Positions 33,530-43,345 of a stretch of 64,000 bases of DNA are shown here, piece after piece. The first letter of the stretch is position 1, and each line of letters opens with the position of its first letter. The translations under genes and the position numbers were made by a program. The DNA comes from Parvibaculaceae bacterium Mf 1.05b.01 (GTDB taxonomy: Bacteria > Pseudomonadota > Alphaproteobacteria > Parvibaculales > Parvibaculaceae): assembly GCA_000509225.1 (NCBI GenBank), contig BAOK01000001.1, forward strand, positions 930,001 to 994,000. The letters run 5' to 3'. The notes beneath the pieces were generated by a model. The model worked only from the letters and a program-made list of their open reading frames with translations, was not told where the DNA came from and made no database searches.

Positions 33530-35947
33530 TCAAGGAGCGGGCGTTAGCTCCATGCGGGACTTGGCAGCGATTGAGGCGCGGTCTGTTGCAATGGTGATGC
33601 TTCCGCCCTCTGCCCAGTCGGTTGCCAGGTGGTCAAAGTCCGGCGAAAAAGGGTTGCCGGACTGGCCTGTTGAAATCATGTAGCGCGATGCATCAAGGTC
33701 CGCGAGATCATACACGGCGCGATAGCCCGCCGCGTGGATGTTGTCGAACGGGTTGCTCGACCCGATGGAATGTTGTCCGCGATTGATGGTGTGATTTCCG
33801 CCGGATGAGGGGCGGACAATTGTGAGCGCATCGCCAAGCAGTGGCAAAAATGACCCCGGTATGTGTCGGTTTACGACAGGGTGCGCTTCATCCCATCTCC
33901 AGGCATTCATATCGTCGCCAAATCGTTCCTTTGAGTCGGCAAGGGCTTTTGTGAGAGCCTCGTCTACAAGGGCAGAACAGCTTTCCTCCACATTGAGCGT
34001 TGTGGTGTTGTCGCACCAGGCCTCCTTGCCTTCAACACCTGTCAGAACCTGTTCCATGAAGACGGGGTGGAAACGCCAGCGAGACGCAAACTCTTCCTTT
34101 AGTTCATCTGCATAGACAAGGCGGGTCAGTTCCCGCATCCAGCTGAGGAACAGGATCGGTTCCGGCTTGTCCCCGTCCATTCTGTGGTCCCATTCGGCAA
34201 GGCGTGCCCGTACAGCAGCGGTCTCTGGTGCATCTGCGGCCATGGTGAGAAGCAATGGTGTGAACTTGGCGGCGAAGCTTGAGCCATTGTCCATCAGCAT
34301 CACGTTGAAACTGTCGACCGTATGGGCCGTAGACGCCGCCAGCAGCTCTTCAATCCGTTCTGCGCGGTAGGGAAGATCCCATTGTTTGGTGATGGAATAG
34401 GGATAGCTGTCTGAGACGATCTTATTGTTTGCGGTGACAATCTTCCCGCTCGTTGGATTGAAGGTCTGGGGCAGGCCTTCGAACGGAATTCGGCCCGTCC
34501 AGCTGTTTTCTGCTTTCCAGCCTGGTGTTGGGATGAGGCCCTGGGTTTCATGAGCTTCGTTTCGAACAGGAATTTGAGCCGGCGCGATGAACCCAATTTC
34601 CCCCTCCACATTTGCAAACACCATATTCTGCATGGGCGCCACGTAAGAGCGAAGGGCGTTCCGAAATTCTTCGAAGTTTTGGGCCTTGGTGATGTTGTGG
34701 CCTGCCTCAATGGTGAGGTCTGGGCTCGCGAACGCGGTCCAGGAAAGCGAGATGACATGACCTTCTTCGATGAGTTCGTCCGCACCAAAGAAGTCAGACG
34801 GGAGGACCGGGCCATTTCTGGTTGAGCGGATTGTGAATAGTTCATCCTCGCCGAAGCGCACTTTGATGATTTCCGTGCGTTCGTCGAACGCTTGATAGCC
34901 TTCAGGCGTCAGATACTCGCCTGGATTGTCCGGGTTCAGCTTTTCAACGTAGAGGTCCTGCGTGTCGGGACCTGTATTCGTGTACCCCCAGGCAATATGG
35001 TCATTGCGTCCAAGCACGACGCTTGGCACACCAGCGATTGTGCCGCCGACCACATTTCGATCCGGATAGGCGAGGTGGGCGAGGTACCATATTGAGGGGG
35101 CGAGCATGCCGAGGTGGGGATCATTGGCAAGCAGTGGTTTGCCGCTTGCTGTGTGGCTGCCATCGACAACCCAATTGTTGGACGCGCCTTTGGGGCCAAT
35201 GTCAGGGATCGCCGCTGCGGCTTCTCGGATCGGCGTATCTGCATAGAGGCTTGCCAGATCAGGCAGAGCGACTGGCCCATCTCCCGGGTAGGGGGGGAAG
35301 AAGGCAGCCAGTTGGTCCGTCGTCAGCACTTCTGCCAGCCGAGCTCGGGACAGTTCCCGGGTGGCATTGCCAGACAGCCCAAGCGCCAGGAGTTTGATCA
35401 TCACGACAGAATCTGCCGGGACCCACGGGTCAGGCGTGTGGGCCATGAACAAGAACTCTGGCGGCAGGGGGATCTCGCGCTGAGCCAGGTAAGAGTTTAC
35501 GCCCGCAGCATAGGCCGCAAGCAGAGATTGGGTTTCCGGAGCGAGATCGGAAACCGTCGCCTGGGCCTGTCCATAGAGATCAAGGGTACGAAGGTAGCGG
35601 TCGGCGGGCAGGGCGAAACTTCCCAGGAGTTCGGCGAGGCGGCCCTGGCCCACACGGCGAAAAAGTTCCATCTGCCAGAGCCTGTCCTGGGCATGGGTTA
35701 CGCCGAGGCCAAAGGCGACATCTTCCTCGCTGGTTCCAAAGATATGGGGCACGCTGTTTTCATCGCGGATGATCTCGACCGGTGCTGAGAGACCAGCCAA
35801 CTGGAAACTGCCGTCGTGGGCGTCCACGGACTGGCGGGCAGCACCATAGCGGTCCATGAGAAGGAGACCGACCACGGCGATCAGAGCCAATAAGGCAAAT
35901 CCCGTCCATTTCCCGATTTTCAGTGCTGTGCTCATGTTTCTTTTCAT
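33530..35947 (-). CDS. Penicillin acylase family Ntn-hydrolase
   Basis: An 805-residue amide hydrolase, probably acting on acyl amides or N-acyl homoserine lactones in the periplasm. The N-terminus has a hydrophobic segment (WTGFALLALIAVVGLLLM). The precursor would be cut before Ser256 in GPKGASNNWVVDGSHTASGK, which becomes the N-terminal nucleophile of the beta chain; the spacer and HLGMLAPSIWYLAHLAYPD follow, as in the family. I take the ATG at 35947 (MKRNMSTALK); ATG 35935 is an alternative and the frame opens to 36007. It is convergent with the TonB-like gene and divergent from a dehydrogenase gene. The substrate cannot be read from sequence. Confidence 0.88.
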   Translation of the reverse strand: MKRNMSTALKIGKWTGFALLALIAVVGLLLMDRYGAARQSVDAHDGSFQLAGLSAPVEIIRDENSVPHIFGTSEEDVAFGLGVTHAQDRLWQMELFRRVGQGRLAELLGSFALPADRYLRTLDLYGQAQATVSDLAPETQSLLAAYAAGVNSYLAQREIPLPPEFLFMAHTPDPWVPADSVVMIKLLALGLSGNATRELSRARLAEVLTTDQLAAFFPPYPGDGPVALPDLASLYADTPIREAAAAIPDIGPKGASNNWVVDGSHTASGKPLLANDPHLGMLAPSIWYLAHLAYPDRNVVGGTIAGVPSVVLGRNDHIAWGYTNTGPDTQDLYVEKLNPDNPGEYLTPEGYQAFDERTEIIKVRFGEDELFTIRSTRNGPVLPSDFFGADELIEEGHVISLSWTAFASPDLTIEAGHNITKAQNFEEFRNALRSYVAPMQNMVFANVEGEIGFIAPAQIPVRNEAHETQGLIPTPGWKAENSWTGRIPFEGLPQTFNPTSGKIVTANNKIVSDSYPYSITKQWDLPYRAERIEELLAASTAHTVDSFNVMLMDNGSSFAAKFTPLLLTMAADAPETAAVRARLAEWDHRMDGDKPEPILFLSWMRELTRLVYADELKEEFASRWRFHPVFMEQVLTGVEGKEAWCDNTTTLNVEESCSALVDEALTKALADSKERFGDDMNAWRWDEAHPVVNRHIPGSFLPLLGDALTIVRPSSGGNHTINRGQHSIGSSNPFDNIHAAGYRAVYDLADLDASRYMISTGQSGNPFSPDFDHLATDWAEGGSITIATDRASIAAKSRMELTPAP

Positions 35948-36029
35948 CTCTGCTTTTGCGGACTGCTTTGCGTTATGGGGGCCCGGTCCGCTACAAAAGG
36001 CTCCCAATATCAGAATAAGGGCAAAAACT

Positions 36030-36908
36030 GTGGGCGTGGATAAATCAGTCGCATTTATTGGACTTGGCGTGATGGGGTACCCGATGGCGGGTCATTTAAG
36101 CCAAATGGGTCACTCGGTGACAGTGTTCAACCGCACAAGTACGACCGCGGAAAAATGGGTCGCCGAGCACGGGGGCAAGATGGCTTCGACACCTGCTGAG
36201 GCGGTGAAGGGAGCTGATTTTGTCTTTTGCTGCGTGGGGAATGATGACGACCTGCGGTCGGTCACGCTCGGTGAACGAGGTGCGTTCGCTGGCATGAGTG
36301 CCGGAACTGTCTTTGTGGATCACACAACAGCTTCTGCCGGAGTTGTCCGGCAACTTGCAGAAATTGGCGCAAAGACGGGGATTGGTGTTCTTGATGCACC
36401 GGTCTCTGGCGGGCAGGCCGGAGCTGAAAATGGGGCACTCACCGTGATGGTGGGTGGTGAGGAAGCCGTCTTTCAAAAGGCACAGCCGCTAATCGACTGT
36501 TTTTCAAAGTCGGTCCGTTTGATGGGGCCAGCGGGGGCCGGACAGCTCACCAAGATGGTCAATCAGATCTGCATTGCAGGGCTTGTGCAAAGTCTTTCCG
36601 AAGGCATTCAGTTTGCTGAGAAGGCTGGGCTGGATGCGGCGGCGGTGATTGATGTGATTTCCAAAGGGGCGGCGCAATCCTGGCAGATGGAGAACCGCTT
36701 TGAGACAATGATCGCCGGTGAGTTTGAGCATGGGTTTGCCGTCGACTGGATGCGCAAGGATCTGGCAATCTGTCTGGAAGAAGCCCGTCGCAATGGATCG
36801 CAACTGCCGATCGCCGCATTGGTCGATCAGTTTTATGCCGATGTGCAGGAAATGGGTGGCGGCCGGTGGGATACGTCCAGTCTGATCGCGCGTCTGAAAC
36901 GCACGTAG
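36030..36908 (+). CDS. NAD(P)-dependent beta-hydroxyacid dehydrogenase (3-hydroxyisobutyrate DH family)
   Basis: A 292-residue dehydrogenase. The Rossmann fold begins AFIGLGVMGYPMAGHLSQMG, the substrate motif is DAPVSGGQAGAENGALTVM, and the catalytic Lys is in QLTKMVNQICIAG. Relatives include 3-hydroxyisobutyrate dehydrogenase, tartronate semialdehyde reductase and GLYR-type enzymes; the exact substrate is open. The GTG at 36030, 8 bases after AAGGG, is the likely start; the frame extends further upstream across the divergent acylase gene. A paralogue, the likely mmsB, lies 3.4 kb downstream at 40314 in the valine operon. Confidence 0.88.
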   Translation: MGVDKSVAFIGLGVMGYPMAGHLSQMGHSVTVFNRTSTTAEKWVAEHGGKMASTPAEAVKGADFVFCCVGNDDDLRSVTLGERGAFAGMSAGTVFVDHTTASAGVVRQLAEIGAKTGIGVLDAPVSGGQAGAENGALTVMVGGEEAVFQKAQPLIDCFSKSVRLMGPAGAGQLTKMVNQICIAGLVQSLSEGIQFAEKAGLDAAAVIDVISKGAAQSWQMENRFETMIAGEFEHGFAVDWMRKDLAICLEEARRNGSQLPIAALVDQFYADVQEMGGGRWDTSSLIARLKRT

Positions 36909-36925
36909 AGCTTTGGCGCCCGCGA

Positions 36926-37933
<1,008 letters not shown>

Positions 37934-38021
37934 TCAATTCTTATTATGATGGTTCTGTCATATCGGCTGGCGGGCAAGCTGGCAACATTCCGTAGGGTCC
38001 GCTTTGTGAGAAAAGGCTTGT

Positions 38022-38050
38022 TTGACAGGGGATTACCGGGCTTTTATCAC
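38022..38050 (+). promoter_or_regulatory. Candidate promoter of the valine-degradation operon
   Basis: TTGACA at 38022-38027, a 17-base spacer, and TATCAC at 38045-38050. Transcription would start near 38057, about 46 bases before the acyl-CoA dehydrogenase ATG. The minus-35 is a perfect match; the minus-10 is partial. Confidence 0.4.
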
Positions 38051-38102
38051 CCACAGAACGAGATGCGTACTCTCCATACGTGTCCAAGCGGGAGGTGCTG
38101 GT

Positions 38103-39242
38103 ATGCAGTTTGATTTGTCCGAGGAACAGCTGGCGTTTCAGGACGTCGCGCGCGGGTTCGCCCAGGACGAGTTGGCGCCTTATGCCGCTGAGTGGGACCG
38201 GGACGCTATCTTCCCGGTTGATACGATGCGCAAAGCCGCAGCACTTGGCTTTGCGGGGATATATGTCCGCGAAGATGTCGGGGGGTCGGCGCTCACCCGT
38301 CTTGATGCAGCACTGATCTTTGAGGCGCTCTCAGCCGGGTGCACGTCGACGGCAGCTTATATGTCGATCCATAATATGGCGTCCTGGATGATCGATCGCT
38401 TCGGGTCGGATGAGCAGCGGTCAAAATGGCTGCCAGACCTCACGACCATGAACAAGATTGCCAGCTATTGCCTGACGGAACCCGGTTCCGGATCGGATGC
38501 CGCCTCGCTTCGGACCAAAGCGGTGCGAGATGATGATCATTATGTTCTCAATGGCTCGAAAGCCTTTATCTCGGGAAGCGGCACCTCAGATGTTTATGTC
38601 TGCATGGTGCGTACCGGCGAGGATGGGCCGAAAGGGGTTTCCTGTCTGGTCGTTGAAAAAGGCACACCGGGCCTTTCATTTGGCGCGACTGAAAGGAAGA
38701 TGGGTTGGAACAGTCAGCCAACCGCAGCCGTGATTTTTGAAGATGCTCGTGTTCCTGTTGAAAACCTGATTGGGGAAGAAGGTCAGGGCTTTAAAATTGC
38801 GATGATGGGGCTGGACGGTGGCCGCCTAAACATAGGTGCCTGTTCGCTGGGGACCGCTCAGACGGCGCTCGAGACCGCAAAAGCCTATATGCAGGAGCGC
38901 AAGCAGTTCGGTCGTCGGCTCGCTGACTTCCAGGCGCTTCAGTTCAAGCTCGCCGACATGGCGACGGAGCTCGAAGCTGCGCGTTTGCTGCTCTATCAAG
39001 CAGCGGTGAAGGTGGACGCCAAAGCACCTGACGCGACGATGCAGGCCGCCATGGCAAAACGGTTTGCGACTGATACGGGGTTCCGTGTGGTCAATGAAGC
39101 GCTGCAGATCCATGGTGGCTATGGCTATCTCAAAGACTATCCGCTGGAGCGGCATTTGAGGGATGTACGCGTGCATCAGATACTGGAAGGGACCAATGAA
39201 ATCATGCGCGTCATCATTGCCCGTGAGATGTTGAAAGACTGA
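38103..39242 (+). CDS. Acyl-CoA dehydrogenase, probably isobutyryl-CoA dehydrogenase
   Basis: A 379-residue flavoprotein that oxidises acyl-CoA to enoyl-CoA and passes electrons to ETF. Visible are [34 protein letters not shown], and the end [19 protein letters not shown], with the catalytic Glu expected just before that segment. Its operon partners, 3-hydroxyisobutyryl-CoA hydrolase and 3-hydroxyisobutyrate dehydrogenase, make isobutyryl-CoA (valine pathway) the likely substrate. The ATG at 38103 has GGGAGG upstream; a longer frame from 38022 is unlikely because it precedes the promoter-like TTGACA. The next gene is 8 bases downstream. Confidence 0.9.
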   Translation: MQFDLSEEQLAFQDVARGFAQDELAPYAAEWDRDAIFPVDTMRKAAALGFAGIYVREDVGGSALTRLDAALIFEALSAGCTSTAAYMSIHNMASWMIDRFGSDEQRSKWLPDLTTMNKIASYCLTEPGSGSDAASLRTKAVRDDDHYVLNGSKAFISGSGTSDVYVCMVRTGEDGPKGVSCLVVEKGTPGLSFGATERKMGWNSQPTAAVIFEDARVPVENLIGEEGQGFKIAMMGLDGGRLNIGACSLGTAQTALETAKAYMQERKQFGRRLADFQALQFKLADMATELEAARLLLYQAAVKVDAKAPDATMQAAMAKRFATDTGFRVVNEALQIHGGYGYLKDYPLERHLRDVRVHQILEGTNEIMRVIIAREMLKD

Positions 39243-39250
39243 AGGCCCAA

Positions 39251-40291
39251 ATGAGTGACGAGCCAGAAATTTTGTTTGAACAACGCGGACCGATTGGTCT
39301 CGTGACCCTCAATCGTCCGAAGGTACTGAATGCGCTCACCTATAATATGGTGAAGCAGCTTCATCCCCAGCTTGTGGAATGGGCCGAAGATGATGCGATT
39401 TCCGCCGTTGTCATTCAGGCGGCGGGTGAAAAGGCGTTCTGCGCTGGCGGTGACATTCGGGTGCTTCATGATCAGGGGAAAGCCGGGTCGCCTGAAGTGA
39501 TCAATTTCTACCGTGATGAGTACCGCCTCAATCGCACCATCAAGCGCTATCCAAAGCCTTATGTGGCACTCATGAGTGGGATCAATATGGGCGGCGGTGT
39601 CGGGGTGTCGGTGAACGGCAGCCACCGCGTTGCATCTGAACGCCTGACGTTCGCGATGCCCGAAACCGGGATCGGATTGTTTCCAGATGTTGGGGGCACC
39701 TATTTCCTGCCGCGCTGTCCGGGTGAAGTTGGCATGTATCTCGGGCTGACGGGCGCGCGCCTGAAAGTTGCCGATGCCGTCTATGCCGGGATCGCAGACG
39801 CTTTCGTACCAGCAGACAGGCATGAGGCTCTTCTTGCTCGGTTTGTTGAGGGCGAAGCCGTAGATGCTGCGATAGCAGCAGAAACTCAAGCAATTGAGGA
39901 TGCACCCCTGGCGGAATTGCAGGGCCAGATCGATGCAGCTTTTAGCGCAGAGAGTGTAGACGCCATTCTTCAGCGATTAGACGCAGATGGTGGTGAGTGG
40001 GCGACAAAAACGGCTGAAACCATTCGATCCAAGTCGCCTCTGTCAACGCGCGTTGCATATGGACAAATTCGTGCGGGAGCAGAGCTTGATTTCGAAGACT
40101 GTATGTCACTTGAATTTCGACTGACAAACAGGTTTATGGCTGCGCCGGACTTCTATGAAGGCGTGCGGGCCGTGGTGATTGATAAGGATCAGGCGCCGAA
40201 ATGGCAGCCTGCATCTCTGGACGCTGTAACAGACGAGCAGGTGGCGGGGTACTTCGCATCACTTGGTGAGAATGAACTGACGTTCGATTGA
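39251..40291 (+). CDS. 3-hydroxyisobutyryl-CoA hydrolase (enoyl-CoA hydratase family)
   Basis: A 346-residue crotonase-fold protein of the HIBCH type, which releases free 3-hydroxyisobutyrate from its CoA ester in valine breakdown. The oxyanion and active-site segments are FCAGGDIRVLHDQGK, SGINMGGGVGVSVNGSHRVA and FAMPETGIGLFPDVGGTYFL. The GLFPDVGG pattern separates HIBCH from ordinary enoyl-CoA hydratases, and the length of about 345 fits. It follows the acyl-CoA dehydrogenase by 8 bases and precedes mmsB by 22, so one operon covers three consecutive pathway steps except the hydratase, which is not in the window. Confidence 0.9.
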   Translation: MSDEPEILFEQRGPIGLVTLNRPKVLNALTYNMVKQLHPQLVEWAEDDAISAVVIQAAGEKAFCAGGDIRVLHDQGKAGSPEVINFYRDEYRLNRTIKRYPKPYVALMSGINMGGGVGVSVNGSHRVASERLTFAMPETGIGLFPDVGGTYFLPRCPGEVGMYLGLTGARLKVADAVYAGIADAFVPADRHEALLARFVEGEAVDAAIAAETQAIEDAPLAELQGQIDAAFSAESVDAILQRLDADGGEWATKTAETIRSKSPLSTRVAYGQIRAGAELDFEDCMSLEFRLTNRFMAAPDFYEGVRAVVIDKDQAPKWQPASLDAVTDEQVAGYFASLGENELTFD

Positions 40292-40313
40292 ACTTATTTC
40301 CGGGAGGCAAGAG

Positions 40314-41204
40314 ATGGCGAAGATTGGATTTATCGGGCTGGGCAATATGGGCGGACCGATGGCGCAGAACCTTATCAAGGCTGGGCATGATCTGATGGTT
40401 TTCGACCTGTCGGCTGACGCCGTCAAAAAGGCAACGGATGCGGGCGCGTCTGCGGCCAACTCTGCTTCCGATGTGGCACGTGGCGTTGATGCGGTCGTCA
40501 CCATGCTACCCGCCGGTGCGCACGTCTCGTCAGTCTATCTGGGCGAAGATGGTCTTCTTGCGGCGGCAGACAAAGGAACCTTGTTCATCGACTCCTCGAC
40601 CATCGATGTCACAACAGCGCGCACCGTCATTTCAGAAGCGCAAACCGCAGGTATGCAGATGATTGATGCGCCGGTGTCGGGTGGGGTTGGCGGAGCGGAA
40701 GCAGGGACATTGACCTTCATGGCCGGGGGTGAAGAAGCAGCCTTTGCGGCAGCAAAACCCTATCTCGACATAATGGGGCAAAACATTTTTCACGCAGGTG
40801 CAGCCGGCAACGGTCAGGTCGCTAAGGTCTGCAACAATATGCTCCTGGGAATTTCCATGATCGGTGTTTCAGAAGCTTTTGTGCTTGCTGAAAAACTGGG
40901 TCTGGATGGTCAGACCCTGTTTGATATTTCGTCCACGGCGTCGGGTCAGTGTTGGTCCATGACGTCCTATTGCCCGGTTCCGGGCCCTGTGCCGAGTTCA
41001 CCGGCGAACCGAGATTACCAGGCAGGCTTTACCGCAGGCATGATGTTAAAAGATTTGCGTCTTGCGCAGGAAGCCGCCCAAAGTGCCAAAGCCGCAACGC
41101 CACTTGGGGCTCAAGCCGCCGCTCTCTACAGTCTGATGGAGTCAGGCGGGCACGAGCAAGTCGATTTTTCCGGCATTATCAAACTGTTGAAGGGCGACCT
41201 TTAG
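40314..41204 (+). CDS. mmsB: 3-hydroxyisobutyrate dehydrogenase
   Basis: A 296-residue NAD-dependent enzyme that oxidises 3-hydroxyisobutyrate to methylmalonate semialdehyde. Typical parts are KIGFIGLGNMGGPMAQNLIK, DAPVSGGVGGAEAGTLTFMA, the catalytic Lys in GQVAKVCNNMLLGISM, and TSYCPVPGPVPSSPANRDYQ, which is characteristic of true MmsB. It is the third gene of the valine operon, with GGGAGG upstream. The next enzyme, methylmalonate-semialdehyde dehydrogenase (mmsA), is not in the window. Confidence 0.92.
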   Translation: MAKIGFIGLGNMGGPMAQNLIKAGHDLMVFDLSADAVKKATDAGASAANSASDVARGVDAVVTMLPAGAHVSSVYLGEDGLLAAADKGTLFIDSSTIDVTTARTVISEAQTAGMQMIDAPVSGGVGGAEAGTLTFMAGGEEAAFAAAKPYLDIMGQNIFHAGAAGNGQVAKVCNNMLLGISMIGVSEAFVLAEKLGLDGQTLFDISSTASGQCWSMTSYCPVPGPVPSSPANRDYQAGFTAGMMLKDLRLAQEAAQSAKAATPLGAQAAALYSLMESGGHEQVDFSGIIKLLKGDL

Positions 41205-41295
41205 GTCCATTGCACCTGTTTTGGTTTGGATCGCCTTAACCAGGACTTAGGGTGTGGTCGTTAGCTTGCTACTCGCATAACGCGAGGAGAAGAAA

Positions 41296-41715
41296 ATGAC
41301 CCCAACCGAAATCAGACTTGTTCAAGGCTCTTTTGAAGCCGTTAGGCCCATCGCGGATAAGGCCGCGGAACTCTTCTATGGCCGTCTGTTTGAGATCGCG
41401 CCTGAGGTAAAGCCGCTTTTTTCAGGAGATATGGATGAGCAGGGGCGGAAGCTGATGAAGACGCTTGCCGTTGCTGTTGCGGGGCTCAACGACCTTAATT
41501 CTCTGGTGCCTGTTGTGCAGAAGCTAGGGCAGGGACACGTGGCTTATGGCGTTAAGCCTGAGCATTATGACAGTGTGGGGGCGGCACTTTTATGGACCTT
41601 GGAACAGGGTCTCGGTGAGGCTTATACGCCGGAAGTTGATGCTGCTTGGAAACATACTTACCAAATCCTTTCCGACACAATGATAGGCGCAGCCTACGGT
41701 CAAGCCGCTGAATGA
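41296..41715 (+). CDS. Single-domain globin (Vitreoscilla hemoglobin-like)
   Basis: A 139-residue heme protein of the flavohemoglobin/VHb globin group without a reductase domain. The pattern is MTPTEIRLVQGSFEAVRPIA and AELFYGRLFEIAPEVKPLF at the A-B-C helices, with the proximal His in QGHVAYGVKPEHYDSVGAAL and a final GLGEAYTPEVDAAWKHTYQI. GGAG precedes the ATG. These globins bind oxygen or nitric oxide; the partner reductase is not nearby. It stands 91 bases after mmsB and may be separate. A distinct globin is at 15113. Confidence 0.88.
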   Translation: MTPTEIRLVQGSFEAVRPIADKAAELFYGRLFEIAPEVKPLFSGDMDEQGRKLMKTLAVAVAGLNDLNSLVPVVQKLGQGHVAYGVKPEHYDSVGAALLWTLEQGLGEAYTPEVDAAWKHTYQILSDTMIGAAYGQAAE

Positions 41716-41867
41716 TCGATCTGTAGGGAAAACATCCCCAAATTTAGGCCAAATTTGAGGTTCTGATTAAGCCACCATTAGGACGCCGCTTGTAGTGTGG
41801 CATTTATGGGTTTGCGGCGATCTGAGTTTGAGTTTGCCGCGAGAGCGGATTTGTAGAGGTTTGTTCC

Positions 41868-42380
41868 ATGAGTGCGATGATCGAAGAAGCAGAAACAAGT
41901 GAGCCAAGGAGTGCTTCCCCGGAGGCGCGTGAGGCCTATCTGACGGCGCTGACATTTGTTGAGCGACTTCACCGTCGTTTGCTGGATGTGATCAAGGATG
42001 AACTTGATCGTAGTGGTAATGTTGAAATCAACAGTGTGCAGGCACTGCTTCTGTTCAATATTGGTGATCAGGAGATGACGGCTGGTGAGTTGCGCTCACG
42101 CGGTCACTATCTCGGATCAAATGTTTCCTACAATCTGAAGAAGCTTGTGGAAGCCGGCTACATCAACCATCAGCGTTCGGAGATGGACCGACGGTCCGTG
42201 CGTGTTCGGCTGACGCAAAAAGGTCGGGAAATCTGCGACACGATTGACACGCTTTACAACCGCCATATCGACACGATTTCTGAAGTGGGTGATGTGAGCC
42301 AGGAAGAACTTCAGGTCATCAATAAGACGCTGAACAAGCTGGAACGCTTCTGGACAGATCAGATCCGTTTCCGCCTCTAA
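41868..42380 (+). CDS. ldtR: MarR family regulator LdtR-like
   Basis: A 170-residue winged-helix protein with the LdtR pattern: TFVERLHRRLLDVIKDELDR, RGHYLGSNVSYNLKKLVEAG and a wing with HQRSEMDRRSVRVRLTQKG. LdtR is known in Liberibacter and rhizobia as a regulator of the L,D-transpeptidase gene ldtP and osmotic stress tolerance. Here an L,D-transpeptidase gene lies about 1 kb downstream, separated by one minus-strand gene, so the regulator and target are close neighbours. The family call is by resemblance; the ligand is not known here. It is convergent with the DUF1295 gene. Confidence 0.82.
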   Translation: MSAMIEEAETSEPRSASPEAREAYLTALTFVERLHRRLLDVIKDELDRSGNVEINSVQALLLFNIGDQEMTAGELRSRGHYLGSNVSYNLKKLVEAGYINHQRSEMDRRSVRVRLTQKGREICDTIDTLYNRHIDTISEVGDVSQEELQVINKTLNKLERFWTDQIRFRL

Positions 42381-42398
42381 GCTGGATCAACGAAGAAC

Positions 42399-43193
42399 TT
42401 ATTTGTGCCGTTTCCATGAAGGTGGAAGCGGCACAAATGCATTTACGGACTGCTGATAATCCACATATTCGGGTTTTGCTCGTGCCATGCGGCGCTCTAA
42501 CAGGGCGACGCCGGAAACACGAAGCAACAGGAAGGTCATGATGATCGGACTTGCAATCGTGAAGAAGCCGTAGGGCGCATCGGCAGCGATGAAAAACAAG
42601 CCCCACCAAAGACACGCATTTCCGAAATAGTTCGGATGCCTGCTCCACGACCACAGGCCGAGAGACATGATCTTACCCTGATTGGCAGGTATAGCCTTGA
42701 AGTCTCTCAATTGTGCGTCGGCCAGGGCTTCGATCACAAAACCAAGTGTGAAGACGACGCAACCGAGTGCTGTGAAATACCCAAAGGATGCCCCCGCACT
42801 TTGAGAGATGCCGATTTGGAGGGGCATGGAAACCAGCCACATGAGGCCTCCCTGAAGACCATAGACGGTGATGAGCGAACGTCTGCCGAATGACGGGCCG
42901 GCTTTCTTGCGCATTGCTATGTAGCGGGCATCCTCTTTTCTGCCATGTGACAGCCACCGGCCGGCTAGATGAGTGCCCAGGCGAATGGACCATAAAGACG
43001 CAAAGGCGGTGAGAAGGAGCCCAGACGGGCCGGGCGCTTCGGTGACGAAAAAGGTTGTGAGTGCGACAATGCCAAATCCCGGACCCCAGAAAATGTCGAT
43101 GATACTCGCATCGCGAATCCTGATACTCACACACCAAAGAGCGAACAGACTGATGGCAATCACGGCTAAATTTATTATCAGTATTTGCGACAT
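42399..43193 (-). CDS. DUF1295 (steroid 5-alpha-reductase-like) membrane protein
   Basis: A 264-residue membrane protein with several helices and the conserved C-terminal motif LGLWSWSRHPNYFGNACLWW, typical of DUF1295 and related isoprenylcysteine methyltransferase/steroid reductase-type proteins. Function is unknown in bacteria; some relatives reduce or methylate lipids. It is divergent from the L,D-transpeptidase gene (152 bases away) and convergent with ldtR. Its final codons overlap a 15-bp inverted repeat at 42401-42438. Confidence 0.82.
   Translation of the reverse strand: MSQILIINLAVIAISLFALWCVSIRIRDASIIDIFWGPGFGIVALTTFFVTEAPGPSGLLLTAFASLWSIRLGTHLAGRWLSHGRKEDARYIAMRKKAGPSFGRRSLITVYGLQGGLMWLVSMPLQIGISQSAGASFGYFTALGCVVFTLGFVIEALADAQLRDFKAIPANQGKIMSLGLWSWSRHPNYFGNACLWWGLFFIAADAPYGFFTIASPIIMTFLLLRVSGVALLERRMARAKPEYVDYQQSVNAFVPLPPSWKRHK
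42401..42438. terminator. 15-bp inverted repeat between convergent ldtR and DUF1295 genes
   Basis: Arms ATTTGTGCCGTTTCC (42401-42415) and GGAAGCGGCACAAAT (42424-42438) with an 8-base loop pair perfectly apart from one G-U. It encodes the last residues of the DUF1295 protein and begins 20 bases after the ldtR stop. There is no U-tract on either side, so a bidirectional terminator is plausible but not proved. Confidence 0.5.
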
Positions 43194-43345
43194 ATACTGG
43201 ATTTACCCTTTTTGTGTGGGGGCTATTAATAAGTGAAACATGGCCTCTAACTTGCGTTCATCATGGCAAACTGTTGCCGAACAACCAAAAACTGTCTCAA
43301 AGAGGCAATTTACCCTATTTGTGCTTTGACTCTGGTGTGCCGAAA

